From assembly GCF_010468565.1 (NCBI RefSeq), contig NZ_WUEG01000012.1:61673-125672 (forward strand): a DNA stretch of 64,000 bases, given 5' to 3'. The position numbers were made by a program, and so were the translations under genes. Under the pieces are notes generated by a model that worked only from the letters and a program-made list of their open reading frames with translations, searched no databases and was not told where the DNA came from. The DNA is from Allomuricauda sp. TY007 (lineage in GTDB: Bacteria > Bacteroidota > Bacteroidia > Flavobacteriales > Flavobacteriaceae). Each line of letters opens with the position of its first letter. The stretch's first letter is position 1. Positions 33,894 to 42,859 of the stretch are shown here, in pieces.

Positions 33894-34346
33894 ATGAAAA
33901 TAAAAGTGCCGCCAGCTTTGGTAATGTTGGTTTTTGGAGGAATAATGTATGTTCTGGATAGATTTTTGCCAGTAGGTGAGTTCGATTTTTTCGGGAAAAA
34001 GCTGTTAATATGGTCCTTGTTCGGTCTTGGGAGCTTGGTAATCTTGATTTCCGTAATCCAATTTATGGTAAAAAAGACTACGACGGACCCATTGAACCCA
34101 AATAAAGCATCCAAATTGATAACCAATGGCATCTATAAATTTACCCGTAATCCCATGTATTTGGGAATGCTCCTCTTTTTGTTGGCCTTTGGGCTAAAGT
34201 TGGGCAATGCCTTCAACACAATTATTGCGGCGGGTTTTGTGTCCTATATGAATCGGTTTCAGATTAAACCCGAAGAGGAAGTTCTCGCTAAAATGTTCGG
34301 AAAGGAATATAATATCTACTGCAAGTTGACAAGGCGTTGGTTTTGA
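33894..34346 (+). CDS. Isoprenylcysteine carboxyl methyltransferase-family membrane protein
   Basis: The protein has 150 residues with about four membrane helices (VMLVFGGIMYVLD, LLIWSLFGLGSLVILISVI, MYLGMLLFLLAFGLKL, FNTIIAAGFVSYM). The ICMT/PEMT-type signature is LITNGIYKFTRNPMYLGML, with the C-terminal EEEVLAKMFGKEYNIYC segment that completes the SAM-binding site in relatives. Bacterial members methylate small molecules or lipids rather than prenylcysteine; the target is unknown. It is divergent from rdgB with a 60-base spacer. Confidence 0.88.
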   Translation: MKIKVPPALVMLVFGGIMYVLDRFLPVGEFDFFGKKLLIWSLFGLGSLVILISVIQFMVKKTTTDPLNPNKASKLITNGIYKFTRNPMYLGMLLFLLAFGLKLGNAFNTIIAAGFVSYMNRFQIKPEEEVLAKMFGKEYNIYCKLTRRWF

Positions 34347-34736
34347 TGGTTGGGATGTAGCTTGGTTGGGGATAGATATAAGAGACAAGACACAGGAGAC
34401 AAGAAACAAGAAAAAAGAAAAAAGACTAAAGACTGGGCAATCCATACGTTCATTGACTACAAACTGCCGACTGACTTCAGACTGCCGACTGCCCACTGCA
34501 ACTGCCAACTACTTGTTGGGCTATTGAAACTTAAACTTGATGTTTGAACTTGAACTTGAGTTTGATACTTGAATTTAAAGTCAATCCATACGTGATTGCA
34601 AAAAAATAGGTGCTATTTGAAACAAATCGTAATGGATTTTTGATTTATCCGCAAATCTGTAAGGTTTTTGATGGGTTCCGATTATAAGGATGAAATTTAT
34701 GTTTAATTTTGTGGCTTAATTTTTTTGGAAGGACTC
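34347..34736. repeat. Repeat-filled spacer upstream of the serB-serA fusion
   Basis: The left half is purine-rich (AGACAAGACACAGGAGACAAGAAACAAGAAAAAAG) and changes to a CTGCCGACTG-type tract at 34460-34510 and to GTTTGAACTTGAACTTGAG at 34541-34560. These are word-like tandem repeats with no coding potential. The first block looks like the reverse complement of the pyrimidine-rich block at 21.7 kb. A -7 candidate TAATTTTG at 34704-34711, 26 bases before the start codon, belongs to the fusion gene. Confidence 0.65.
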
Positions 34737-36629
34737 ATGGTGGAAACAGCACGTAAATATGTGTTCGATTTTGATAGTACGCTCACACGGGTTGAGGCTT
34801 TGGATGTTTTGGCGGAAATGACGTTGCAAAACAACCCCAAAAGGGATGAGATTGTAGCGGAGATACAGAGAATAACCAATTTGGGGATCGATGGGGATAT
34901 TTCCTTTACAGAATCCTTGGAACAAAGAATCCGTTTGTTGAATGCCAACAAAAGTGATTTGGATGACTTGGTGGTGGAGCTGCGTCAAAAAATTTCGAAA
35001 TCAATTGCATCGAACAAGGAATTCTTTCACGAGTTTTCCGACCACATCTATGTAATTTCCTGTGGTTTTAAGGAATTTATTGATCCTATTGTTGAAGAGT
35101 ACAATATTCCATCCGACCGGGTGTATGCCAACACCTTTACATTTGATGATGAAGGGAATATCATCGGCTTTGATGAAACCAATGTTTTGGCCGCCCATAA
35201 CGGCAAAATAGAGTGTTTAAAAAACTTGGACTTGGAAGGCGAAGTCCAGGTTATTGGCGATGGCTACAGCGATTATGTAATGCGCGAGGCCGGTATTGCC
35301 CATAAATTTTTCGCCTATACCGAAAATGTACATCGTGAAAAAGCAACGAATAATGCTGATCACGTAGCACCTAACCTAGATGAATTTTTATTTGTGAACG
35401 ATTTGCCAAGAAACTTATCATACCCCAAGAACAGAATTAAGATCCTATTACTGGAAAATGTACACCCCGCAGCTTTTGAAAACCTTTCCGAAGAAGGTTT
35501 TTCGGTAGAGCTGATCAAAACCAGCCTTTCTGAGGAAGACCTTATCGAACGCATCAAAGGTGTGCACGTATTGGGAATCAGGTCCAAGACCCAAGTAACC
35601 CAAAAAGTACTGGATGCCGCCGATAAATTGTTGGTGGTCGGTGCATTCTGCATTGGAACTACACAAATAGACTTGGATTACAGTAAAAAGAAGGGCGTAG
35701 TAGTATTCAACGCTCCCTACAGTAATACCCGTTCTGTAGTGGAACTTGCCATTGGGCAGACCATTATGCTAATGCGCAGCATTTTTCCACGTAGTACTGA
35801 AATTCACAACGGGGAATGGAACAAAACAGCCATTGGATCACAAGAAGTGAGAGGTAAGAACCTAGGTATTGTAGGGTATGGTAACATAGGTAAACAAATG
35901 TCCGTTTTGGCCGAGGCCATGGGCATGAAGGTATATTATTATGATGTCAACGACCAATTAGCGCTTGGTAACGCCGTAAAATGTGACACTTTGGAGGATT
36001 TGTTGTCCGTTTCTGATGTAGTTACACTTCATGTAGATGATAATAAGGCCAATAAAAACTTTATCGGGGAACGAGAAATCAACCAAATGAAAGATGGTGC
36101 CAAGCTCATCAATCTTTCCAGAGGTTTTGTAGTGGATATTGATGCACTGGCAAGTGCCCTGAAGAGTGGGAAACTAGGTGGTGCAGCTATTGATGTGTAC
36201 CCATCCGAACCACGCAGCAATGGAGCGTTTGAAACACCTTTGCAAGGCTTGTCCAACGTTATTCTTACCCCACATATTGGGGGAAGCACTGAGGAAGCAC
36301 AAAGAGATATTGCTGATTTTGTACCAAACAAGATCATGGATTACATCAACTCAGGAAATACAGTGGACGCTGTTAATTTCCCGAATATTAGGTTGCCCAA
36401 ACAAAACAAGGCACACCGATTTTTACACATCCACCGCAATGTTCCAGGTATTATGGCCAAAATTAACGAAATATTGGCGCAATACGGTCTCAATATTTCT
36501 GGTCAATACCTATCCACGGACAGCGATGTAGGGTATGTGATTACCGATTTGGACAAGGAGTATGATAAGGATGTGATCAAGGCTCTCAAGAAAATCGAGA
36601 ACACCATTAAATTTAGGGTGCTTTATTGA
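34737..36629 (+). CDS. serA: Phosphoserine phosphatase / D-3-phosphoglycerate dehydrogenase fusion
   Basis: The protein has 630 residues from ATG 34737; an in-frame TTG lies four codons earlier. Residues ~1-215 form a HAD phosphatase of SerB type, with DFDSTLT (nucleophile Asp), the Ser of VISCGFKEF, and GDGYSDYVM. From ~235 on it is a full SerA: NAD-binding GIVGYGNIGKQM, APYSNTRSVVELAIG, NLSRGFVVD with the catalytic Arg, and HIGGSTEEAQRDI with the catalytic His. A C-terminal ACT-like domain lies at about 550-630. It would catalyse the first and last steps of serine synthesis; the middle enzyme SerC is not adjacent. Fusion is seen directly; both activities are inferred from intact motifs. Confidence 0.93.
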   Translation: MVETARKYVFDFDSTLTRVEALDVLAEMTLQNNPKRDEIVAEIQRITNLGIDGDISFTESLEQRIRLLNANKSDLDDLVVELRQKISKSIASNKEFFHEFSDHIYVISCGFKEFIDPIVEEYNIPSDRVYANTFTFDDEGNIIGFDETNVLAAHNGKIECLKNLDLEGEVQVIGDGYSDYVMREAGIAHKFFAYTENVHREKATNNADHVAPNLDEFLFVNDLPRNLSYPKNRIKILLLENVHPAAFENLSEEGFSVELIKTSLSEEDLIERIKGVHVLGIRSKTQVTQKVLDAADKLLVVGAFCIGTTQIDLDYSKKKGVVVFNAPYSNTRSVVELAIGQTIMLMRSIFPRSTEIHNGEWNKTAIGSQEVRGKNLGIVGYGNIGKQMSVLAEAMGMKVYYYDVNDQLALGNAVKCDTLEDLLSVSDVVTLHVDDNKANKNFIGEREINQMKDGAKLINLSRGFVVDIDALASALKSGKLGGAAIDVYPSEPRSNGAFETPLQGLSNVILTPHIGGSTEEAQRDIADFVPNKIMDYINSGNTVDAVNFPNIRLPKQNKAHRFLHIHRNVPGIMAKINEILAQYGLNISGQYLSTDSDVGYVITDLDKEYDKDVIKALKKIENTIKFRVLY

Positions 36630-36674
36630 TAGAGATTCAGCTGTTATTGCACATACATGTGTTGGCAACTGACT

Positions 36675-36992
36675 TTATTTTGTTTGTTTTAGCTTTGTTG
36701 GATTTTGTCTAGTGTCAAAAACGTCAGCAATTTTTATAAATCCGTTTTGATGATCCAAAGAATAAATCAGTTTGTAGTTTTTGAAAACCAAATATCGATA
36801 TTCAGTTTCTCTGTGCTTTAACAATTCTTCTTCTTGTCCGATTTGTGGTGCACTTATCAATTTATTTGGTTCATTGATAATTCCTTTCAGAAGTTTTTTA
36901 GCGATACTGGGGCTGGTTTTCCTTTCGTAATACTCATAAATTTCGTCAAGTTTAGTTTCGGCAAATTCAGACCAAATTATTTTCAACGGCAT
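36675..36992 (-). CDS. ParE/RelE-superfamily toxin
   Basis: The protein has 105 residues. IIWSEFAETKLDEIYEYYERK at the start and the C-terminal YRYLVFKNYKLIYSLDHQNGFIKIADVFDTRQNP match the ParE branch of RelE-like toxins, which act on gyrase or mRNA. Start overlaps the stop of the antitoxin gene by one base (TAATG), so translation is coupled. The pair looks complete, unlike the PIN remnant at 9.3 kb. Whether it poisons gyrase or ribosomes cannot be read from sequence. Confidence 0.85.
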   Translation of the reverse strand: MPLKIIWSEFAETKLDEIYEYYERKTSPSIAKKLLKGIINEPNKLISAPQIGQEEELLKHRETEYRYLVFKNYKLIYSLDHQNGFIKIADVFDTRQNPTKLKQTK

Positions 36993-37225
36993 TATTTGTA
37001 TTTGGCTAAAAGTTCAGAACTGTTTTTAAATCGATTGTTTTGGAAATCAGATTCCGATTGGTCAATTCGTTTGTCTAGTTCTTCTTGGGTCATAGGCTCA
37101 AATATTCGCTCGTCAGTAGCATTTCTCTCCTTTTTCAATAGTTGTTCCAAACGAGAAACAGCTTCTTCACTTTGAAGCGTTAAAAATTCTTGTACAAATT
37201 CTATTTTTCGAGCTTCTAAATTCAT
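36992..37225 (-). CDS. Antitoxin partner of the ParE-like toxin
   Basis: The protein has 77 residues, acidic and helical, with the segment EEAVSRLEQLLKKE followed by a C-terminal tail (MTQEELDKRIDQSESDF) that should wrap the toxin. It resembles short DUF2281/Phd-independent antitoxins paired with ParE. It is the first gene of the pair, as usual, giving antitoxin excess and probable autoregulation. The promoter should lie in the 126 bases before rlmH's end; no perfect TAnnTTTG was found. Confidence 0.8.
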   Translation of the reverse strand: MNLEARKIEFVQEFLTLQSEEAVSRLEQLLKKERNATDERIFEPMTQEELDKRIDQSESDFQNNRFKNSSELLAKYK

Positions 37226-37351
37226 TGCATTCAGCTTTTTACCAAAGGTACAAAATTATCAATTTAGTCATCTGTTTTTTAATGGTATTGACCAGTTCCA
37301 TAGCTTATCCGTATCTCTTGACTCTTTGAGTGAAGCGGTTTAAATATGCAA

Positions 37352-37825
37352 TCATTGATGATGATAAGGTTCGTTCCGAAGAATGGTGAATCCCCTATAA
37401 ATTTGCTCCACAATAAATAACCGTACCATTTGGTGAGAAAATGTCATTTTGGACAAACTTATCTTGCCTGAACTTTTGGCGTAAATAGCATCACTAAAGC
37501 CATAAGGCCCACCTATTGCCAAAACTAGGTTTTTGATCCCACTGTTCATCTTCTTTTGCAAAAACTGGGCAAAATCCATCGAACTGTATTGTTTTCCTTT
37601 TTCGTCGAGTAAAATCAAGGTGTCCGTAGGTTGTAGTTGAGCCAAAATCAGTCCGCCCTCTTTTTCCTTTTGTTGGGCTTTGGAAAGATTTTTTCTGTTT
37701 TTTATATCTGGAATTATCTCCAACTGAAACTTGATATAATGTTTCAACCGTTTTTCGTAAACGGATATAAGTTCTTCAAGTTCAGACTTATCGGTTTTGC
37801 CAATGGCGATCAAAGTAATCTGCAT
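37352..37825 (-). CDS. rlmH: 23S rRNA (pseudouridine1915-N3)-methyltransferase
   Basis: The protein has 157 residues from the ATG giving MQITLIAIGKT; 22 further upstream codons in the frame are spacer. The SPOUT-family motif LAIGGPYGFSDAIY and the C-terminal SHQMVRLFIVEQIYRGFTILRNEPYH are nearly invariant in RlmH. It methylates pseudouridine 1915 in helix 69 of 23S rRNA after subunit joining. It stands alone on the minus strand between the toxin pair and a repeat-bearing spacer. Confidence 0.96.
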   Translation of the reverse strand: MQITLIAIGKTDKSELEELISVYEKRLKHYIKFQLEIIPDIKNRKNLSKAQQKEKEGGLILAQLQPTDTLILLDEKGKQYSSMDFAQFLQKKMNSGIKNLVLAIGGPYGFSDAIYAKSSGKISLSKMTFSHQMVRLFIVEQIYRGFTILRNEPYHHQ

Positions 37826-38136
37826 GCCCAAAAATAGATTATTATAGTGAAAAAGGGAAGTCAGAAGTAAGTCGATAAAACTCAAGTACAAAAATCAAGT
37901 TCAAGAACAAATGACGAAGTAATTGAATGGCTGAAACTATCTAATCTTTTCTCTCATTACCAATATTAATTGACACGAATTACACCAAATTCCTATACGC
38001 AAGTTTGAGTTTGAACTTGGGCTTGAGCCAGTTAGCTTCTAACCACGAGTGTCATGTTCAAATACCTCAATAACTCAGTAATTAAATTACTTAACAACAG
38101 CAATGTTTTTACTATTTTCGTTAAAACCACAATTGG
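37826..38136. repeat. Spacer between rlmH and nadC with TTGAACTTG-type tracts
   Basis: A CAAGTACAAAAATCAAGTTCAAG tract (37883-37905) and a GTTTGAGTTTGAACTTGGGCTTGAG tract (38003-38027) lie here in opposite orientation. The latter shares GTTTGAACTTG with the spacers at 21.4 and 34.5 kb. The remainder must hold promoters for the divergent rlmH and nadC; no perfect match to the consensus was found. Confidence 0.6.
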
Positions 38137-38994
38137 ATGATTTCCGAAGAACAATTTCAAAACGAACTGGATTTGATCATTGCCAACGCCGTTAGGGAAG
38201 ATGTAGGTGATGGCGACCACAGTTCCTTGGCATGTATTCCCGCATCTACCCAAGGCAAGGCAAAACTTTTGGTGAAAGACGAAGGGATTATTGCTGGCGT
38301 AGCATTTGCCAAGCAAGTTTTCAACTATGTTGATCCCGAACTTAAGGTGGAGGTTTTAGTTAAAGATGGTGCATTGGTCAAATACGGCGACATTGTTTTT
38401 TATGTGGAAGGCAGTTCCCAAAGTATTTTAAAAGCAGAACGGCTTGTACTTAATGCCATGCAGCGCATGAGTGCGATTGCGACCAAAACAGCGGATTTTG
38501 TTTCTCTTTTGGATGGGACTGGCACCAAAATACTGGATACTCGAAAAACCACCCCTGGCATTCGAGCATTGGAAAAATGGGCCGTAAAGATAGGTGGAGG
38601 TGAAAACCATAGGTTTGCCCTCTACGATATGATCATGCTCAAGGACAACCATATCGATTTTGCAGGCGGAATTACCAAAGCCATCCAAAAAACACAGGAT
38701 TATTTAAAAGAAAAAGGGAAGGATTTGAAGATTATTGTTGAAGCCAGAAATTTGGATGAGGTGGACGAGATATTGAAATCCGATGGTGTGTACCGTATCC
38801 TTTTGGATAATTTTGATTACGAACAAACCAGAGAAGCTGTGCAACGAATAGGGGAGAAGTGCCTCACCGAATCTTCAGGCGGCATCACCGAGGACACCAT
38901 CCGTAAATATGCCGAATGTGGTGTGGATTACATATCGTCAGGAGCGCTTACCCATTCTGTTTACAATATGGATTTAAGTTTAAAAGCCGTTTAA
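38137..38994 (+). CDS. nadC: Nicotinate-nucleotide pyrophosphorylase (quinolinate phosphoribosyltransferase)
   Basis: The protein has 285 residues, the normal length. It converts quinolinate and PRPP to nicotinate mononucleotide and CO2 in NAD synthesis. Family marks are EDVGDGDHSSLACIP, LNAMQRMSAIAT, ILDTRKTTPGIRALEKWAVKIGGG, DNHIDFAGGI and the C-terminal ESSGGITEDTIRKYAECGVDYISSGALTHS barrel end. The stop (TAA) is directly followed by the ATG of the BrkB-family gene, the start of a four-gene run with DUF2147 and priA. Confidence 0.96.
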   Translation: MISEEQFQNELDLIIANAVREDVGDGDHSSLACIPASTQGKAKLLVKDEGIIAGVAFAKQVFNYVDPELKVEVLVKDGALVKYGDIVFYVEGSSQSILKAERLVLNAMQRMSAIATKTADFVSLLDGTGTKILDTRKTTPGIRALEKWAVKIGGGENHRFALYDMIMLKDNHIDFAGGITKAIQKTQDYLKEKGKDLKIIVEARNLDEVDEILKSDGVYRILLDNFDYEQTREAVQRIGEKCLTESSGGITEDTIRKYAECGVDYISSGALTHSVYNMDLSLKAV

Positions 38995-39975
38995 ATGTCC
39001 AAAGCCATAGAGGAGAAATTGGAGAAAATACCCGTGATCAATTGGCTGGTGCGCTTATTGAAAAAAATAAAGCTAAAAGCTTTTGAAGGGCTCTCTCTTT
39101 ATGATTTGATTGAAATGTATTTGGTGGGAATCGTGAAAGGCGCACTTTCCACAAGGGCAAGTTCCATTGCTTTCAGTATTTTTTTGGCACTGTTTCCCCT
39201 GCTAATCTTTTTGGTGACCCTTATACCCTTTATCATTCCCTACGTAAGTGTGGGCAATGCCAATTTTGACACCCAGTTTTTAAACTTTTTGGAATCCTTT
39301 TTGCCTTCTGCCACCAGTGAATATTTTAGTGAGATTTACCAGCAGATAAAAGACCAAAAACAAGGAGGATTGCTCTCTTCGGCCTTTTTGCTGTCCATAT
39401 TTTTGGTCGCCAATGGCGTAAATGCCATTTTTGGAGGGTTTGAATACTCGTACCACGTAGAGCTCACCCGTAATTTCTTTCGCCAATATGCCTATGCGCT
39501 CATGGTGGGAGTCATTCTCTCCATCTTATTGATATTGGGAGCAGTGGCCTTTGTGTACTTTGAGTTTTACATTGTGGAGAACGCAAGTGAATTTTTTGGT
39601 AGGACATTGGGAACCGATATTGAAAAAGGAGATGCAGTGGGCATCCAAATAGCAAAACTGCTGTTCTTTTTGTGCATCTCGTATCTGGCAACGGCAATAC
39701 TTTACTATTTTGGTACCGCAGAAGGAAGGCAAGCCCGTTTTTTTTCAGCGGGGGCATTGCTTACGACCCTTTTGTTTTTATTGACCTCATATCTTTTCGG
39801 AATTTATGTTGAGAAGTTCGCTCGTTACAACGAACTTTATGGAGCGCTGGGAGGATTATTGATTTTAATGGTGTTTATATGGTTAAATTCCAATATATTA
39901 TTATTAGGTTTTGAATTGAACGCCACACTTAATTCCTTAAAAAAGAGACATGAAAAGCAGCAAAACGAGCAATAA
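38995..39975 (+). CDS. YihY/BrkB-family inner-membrane protein
   Basis: The protein has 326 residues with about six membrane helices, beginning after a short basic N-terminus (KLEKIPVINWLVRLLKKIKLKAF). The family signature ASSIAFSIFLALFPLLIFLVTLIPF comes first, followed by VANGVNAIFGGFEYSY and GGLLILMVFIWLNSNILLLGFELNATL. The family was once annotated as ribonuclease BN, but it is a membrane protein probably involved in envelope or transport functions. It starts immediately at the nadC stop and overlaps the next gene by 26 bases. Confidence 0.92.
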   Translation: MSKAIEEKLEKIPVINWLVRLLKKIKLKAFEGLSLYDLIEMYLVGIVKGALSTRASSIAFSIFLALFPLLIFLVTLIPFIIPYVSVGNANFDTQFLNFLESFLPSATSEYFSEIYQQIKDQKQGGLLSSAFLLSIFLVANGVNAIFGGFEYSYHVELTRNFFRQYAYALMVGVILSILLILGAVAFVYFEFYIVENASEFFGRTLGTDIEKGDAVGIQIAKLLFFLCISYLATAILYYFGTAEGRQARFFSAGALLTTLLFLLTSYLFGIYVEKFARYNELYGALGGLLILMVFIWLNSNILLLGFELNATLNSLKKRHEKQQNEQ

Positions 39976-40399
39976 ATGGATGTATCTGATATGTTTTCTG
40001 TTTTGTCAGATAACTTGGTCCCAAACCGTTTTTGGAAAATGGAAAACCATTGATGACCGCAATGGAATCACCAAGGCCATTATTGAGATATATAAAGAAG
40101 ACGGGTTAATGCATGCCAAGGTTGTTGAAATTTTGGAAGAAGGGAAAAAAGGTGCTTTGTGTACCAAATGCGAAGGAGACCGAAAAAACAAGCCTATCCT
40201 TGGAATGAAAATCATGGAAGATTTTGAGAAAAACAACAAAGGTGTTTATAAGGGAGATAAGCTGTTTGACCCCGAACAGGCAATGACCTTTAAAGGAAGG
40301 GTCTGGTTGGATGATGATAACAAAAATCGACTAAAAGTACGAGGCTATCTGGCATTTTTGTACAGGACCCAAACATGGCACAGGGTACTAGAGAATTAA
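39950..40399 (+). CDS. DUF2147 exported protein
   Basis: The protein has 149 residues. A Sec signal (YLICFLFCQITWSQ) is followed by the DUF2147 beta barrel: VFGKWKTIDDRNGITKAIIEIYKEDG, CTKCEGDRKNKPILGMKIM and VWLDDDNKNRLKVRGYLAFLYRTQTW. This lipocalin-like fold may carry a lipophilic ligand in the periplasm, but no function is established. It overlaps the BrkB-family gene by 26 bases and ends three bases before priA. Confidence 0.88.
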   Translation: MKSSKTSNKWMYLICFLFCQITWSQTVFGKWKTIDDRNGITKAIIEIYKEDGLMHAKVVEILEEGKKGALCTKCEGDRKNKPILGMKIMEDFEKNNKGVYKGDKLFDPEQAMTFKGRVWLDDDNKNRLKVRGYLAFLYRTQTWHRVLEN

Positions 40400-40402
40400 C
40401 GT

Positions 40403-42859
40403 ATGGATTATTTTTTGGATGTTGTTCTTCCCATTCCTCTGGAAAAACTATTTACCTATAAAATCTCGCAGGCTGAAGCGGAATTTATACAGGAAGGAAT
40501 GCGAGTAGCCGTTCCTTTTGGCAAATCAAAAATATATACCGCCCTAGCCTATCGCGTGCACCAAAATGCGCCTGAAGCATACGAGCCCAAGGAAATTTAT
40601 CAAATTCTTGACGAATACCCCGTAGTCACCCAAATACAATTAAAGCATTGGGAATGGGTTGCGAAATATTACATGTGCACCCTGGGCGAAGTCATTAGAA
40701 GTGCGCTGCCCAGTGCATTTATGTTAGAAAGTGAAACACTTATTTTGCCCAACAAAAAATCTGATGTAGACGAAAGGGAATTAACGGATGATGAATTTTT
40801 GGTATTCGAAGCACTTCAGCATCAAACCGCTTTAAAAATTTCCGAGGTCAGCGATATTGTGGACAAAAAAAATGTGATGAAGTTGATAAACACCTTGGTT
40901 CACAAAGGCGTTATACTTCAGAAAGAAGAATTGTACGAGCAATACAAGCCCAAATTGGTGCGCTACGTTAAACTTTCGGAACAGTACGAGGAGGAACAGC
41001 AACTGGCCGAACTTTTGAACGAGCTTACAAGAGCACCCAAACAGAGTCAAGTAGTGCTGTCCTTGTTTCAGTTGAAAGCCAAAAGCACCAAACCCATCCC
41101 CATTGCCGAACTGGAAAAGGAGAGCGGGGCTTCCCGAGCGGTGATCAAAGCATTGATCGATAAAAATATCTTGGAGGAGTACCACATCCGAAAAGATAGG
41201 GTGGAGTTTGACGAGCGTTCCGAGGCATCCAAACATGTAGATTTAAACGAATATCAGCATCATGCTTTGGAGGATATCAATATGGGGTTTGATGAAGGAA
41301 AACCGGTATTGTTGCATGGAGTTACATCATCTGGAAAGACCGAAGTTTATGTAAAACTGATTCAAAAATGTTTGGATGAAGGAAGACAAGCACTTTATCT
41401 ATTACCTGAAATTGCTTTGACATCCCAATTGATTAATCGGTTACGGCATTATTTCGGACATCAAGTATCTGTTTATCATTCTAAATATAGCATTCACGAA
41501 AGGGTAGAGGTTTGGAACAACGTTTTAAAAAATACAGAAAAAGCTCAAATCGTACTTGGTGCACGGTCGTCGCTATTTCTGCCTTTTACCAATTTAGGAT
41601 TGGTAGTGGTGGATGAGGAGCACGAAAGCTCCTTTAAGCAGTTTGACCCTGATCCACGTTACCATGCACGCGACGCGGCCGTGGTTTTGGCAGCACTTCA
41701 CAAAGCAAAGATTGTTCTGGGGTCAGCCACTCCAAGTATTGAAAGTATGTACAACGCCAGAACCAAAAAATACGGCTATGCTTCCATTTTGCACAGATTT
41801 GGTGATGTGTTGATGCCCGATATTAATCTGGTGGACATAAAAGAAGCTACCCGAAAGCGTAGAATGAAAGGGCATTTTTCCGAAATTCTTATCAAGGCCA
41901 TTACGGAGGCACTTGAGGAAGGGGGACAAATCATTCTTTTCCAGAATAGAAGGGGGTTTGCCCCTGTGGTGGAATGTACTACCTGTGGTCATGTGGCCCA
42001 ATGTCCCAATTGTGATGTGAGTTTAACATACCATCAGCACAGAAATCAGCTTCGATGCCACTATTGTGGTTATCACATGGCGTTGCAACAGGCATGTTTG
42101 GCCTGCGGCAGTCCAACTTTGGATAATAAGGGTTTTGGCACGGAACAGATTCAGCAAGAATTGGGACAACTGTTCCCTGATGTTTCCGTAGGTCGAATGG
42201 ATTTGGACACCACACGCGGAAAATATGCTTATGAAAAAATTATTTCATCTTTTGAAAACCAAGAGATGGATATTTTGGTCGGTACCCAAATGGTGACCAA
42301 GGGGCTCGATTTTAGAAATGTGAGCCTAGTTGGCATTATGAATGCAGATTCCATGCTCAATTTTCCCGATTTCCGTGCCCATGAACGGAGTTTTCAAATG
42401 CTGACACAGGTAGCGGGTAGGGCAGGACGTACCCAAAAAAGAGGGAAGGTACTTATTCAGACCTATAATCCATACCATCAAATTTTACAGCAGGTAACCA
42501 CGAACAATTATGATGGAATGTTCAAGGAGCAGTTTTACGAAAGGGAACAATTTAAGTATCCACCTTTGGTGCGGCTTATCAAAATAACTCTTAAGGATAA
42601 GGATTTCAATAAATTGAATGAAGCTTCGGATTGGATGGCGGGTTCGTTGCGCAATGTACTCGGTACACAAATTCTTGGACCAGAATATCCCCCCGTGGCA
42701 AGAATCCGAAGGGATTATCTAAAAAACATCATGATAAAGATTCCGCGAAAACAGTCCTTGGCACAAACAAAAAATAGCATTAAAAGAATTGAAAAATCCT
42801 TTAATGCTATTTCCAAGTATAAAAGTGTACGGTTGGTCTACAACGTGGACCACATATAA
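40403..42859 (+). CDS. priA: Primosomal protein N' (replication restart helicase)
   Basis: The protein has 818 residues. It contains the PriA 3' DNA-binding domain at the start (YFLDVVLPIPLEKLFTYKI), Walker A GVTSSGKTEVY, Walker B VVVDEEHESS (DEEH type), and the zinc-binding strand (CTTCGHVAQCPNCD, CHYCGYHMALQQACLACGS) that supplies eight Cys. The GFGTEQIQQEL and GTQMVTKGLDF helicase motifs are intact. PriA reloads the replicative helicase at collapsed forks. It shares the run with nadC and is convergent with the LytTR regulator. Confidence 0.97.
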   Translation: MDYFLDVVLPIPLEKLFTYKISQAEAEFIQEGMRVAVPFGKSKIYTALAYRVHQNAPEAYEPKEIYQILDEYPVVTQIQLKHWEWVAKYYMCTLGEVIRSALPSAFMLESETLILPNKKSDVDERELTDDEFLVFEALQHQTALKISEVSDIVDKKNVMKLINTLVHKGVILQKEELYEQYKPKLVRYVKLSEQYEEEQQLAELLNELTRAPKQSQVVLSLFQLKAKSTKPIPIAELEKESGASRAVIKALIDKNILEEYHIRKDRVEFDERSEASKHVDLNEYQHHALEDINMGFDEGKPVLLHGVTSSGKTEVYVKLIQKCLDEGRQALYLLPEIALTSQLINRLRHYFGHQVSVYHSKYSIHERVEVWNNVLKNTEKAQIVLGARSSLFLPFTNLGLVVVDEEHESSFKQFDPDPRYHARDAAVVLAALHKAKIVLGSATPSIESMYNARTKKYGYASILHRFGDVLMPDINLVDIKEATRKRRMKGHFSEILIKAITEALEEGGQIILFQNRRGFAPVVECTTCGHVAQCPNCDVSLTYHQHRNQLRCHYCGYHMALQQACLACGSPTLDNKGFGTEQIQQELGQLFPDVSVGRMDLDTTRGKYAYEKIISSFENQEMDILVGTQMVTKGLDFRNVSLVGIMNADSMLNFPDFRAHERSFQMLTQVAGRAGRTQKRGKVLIQTYNPYHQILQQVTTNNYDGMFKEQFYEREQFKYPPLVRLIKITLKDKDFNKLNEASDWMAGSLRNVLGTQILGPEYPPVARIRRDYLKNIMIKIPRKQSLAQTKNSIKRIEKSFNAISKYKSVRLVYNVDHI

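Noticed and set aside
34370..34520. Possible CRISPR or tandem-repeat array
   Set aside because: Units are short, irregular words without constant spacers; no cas genes in the window.
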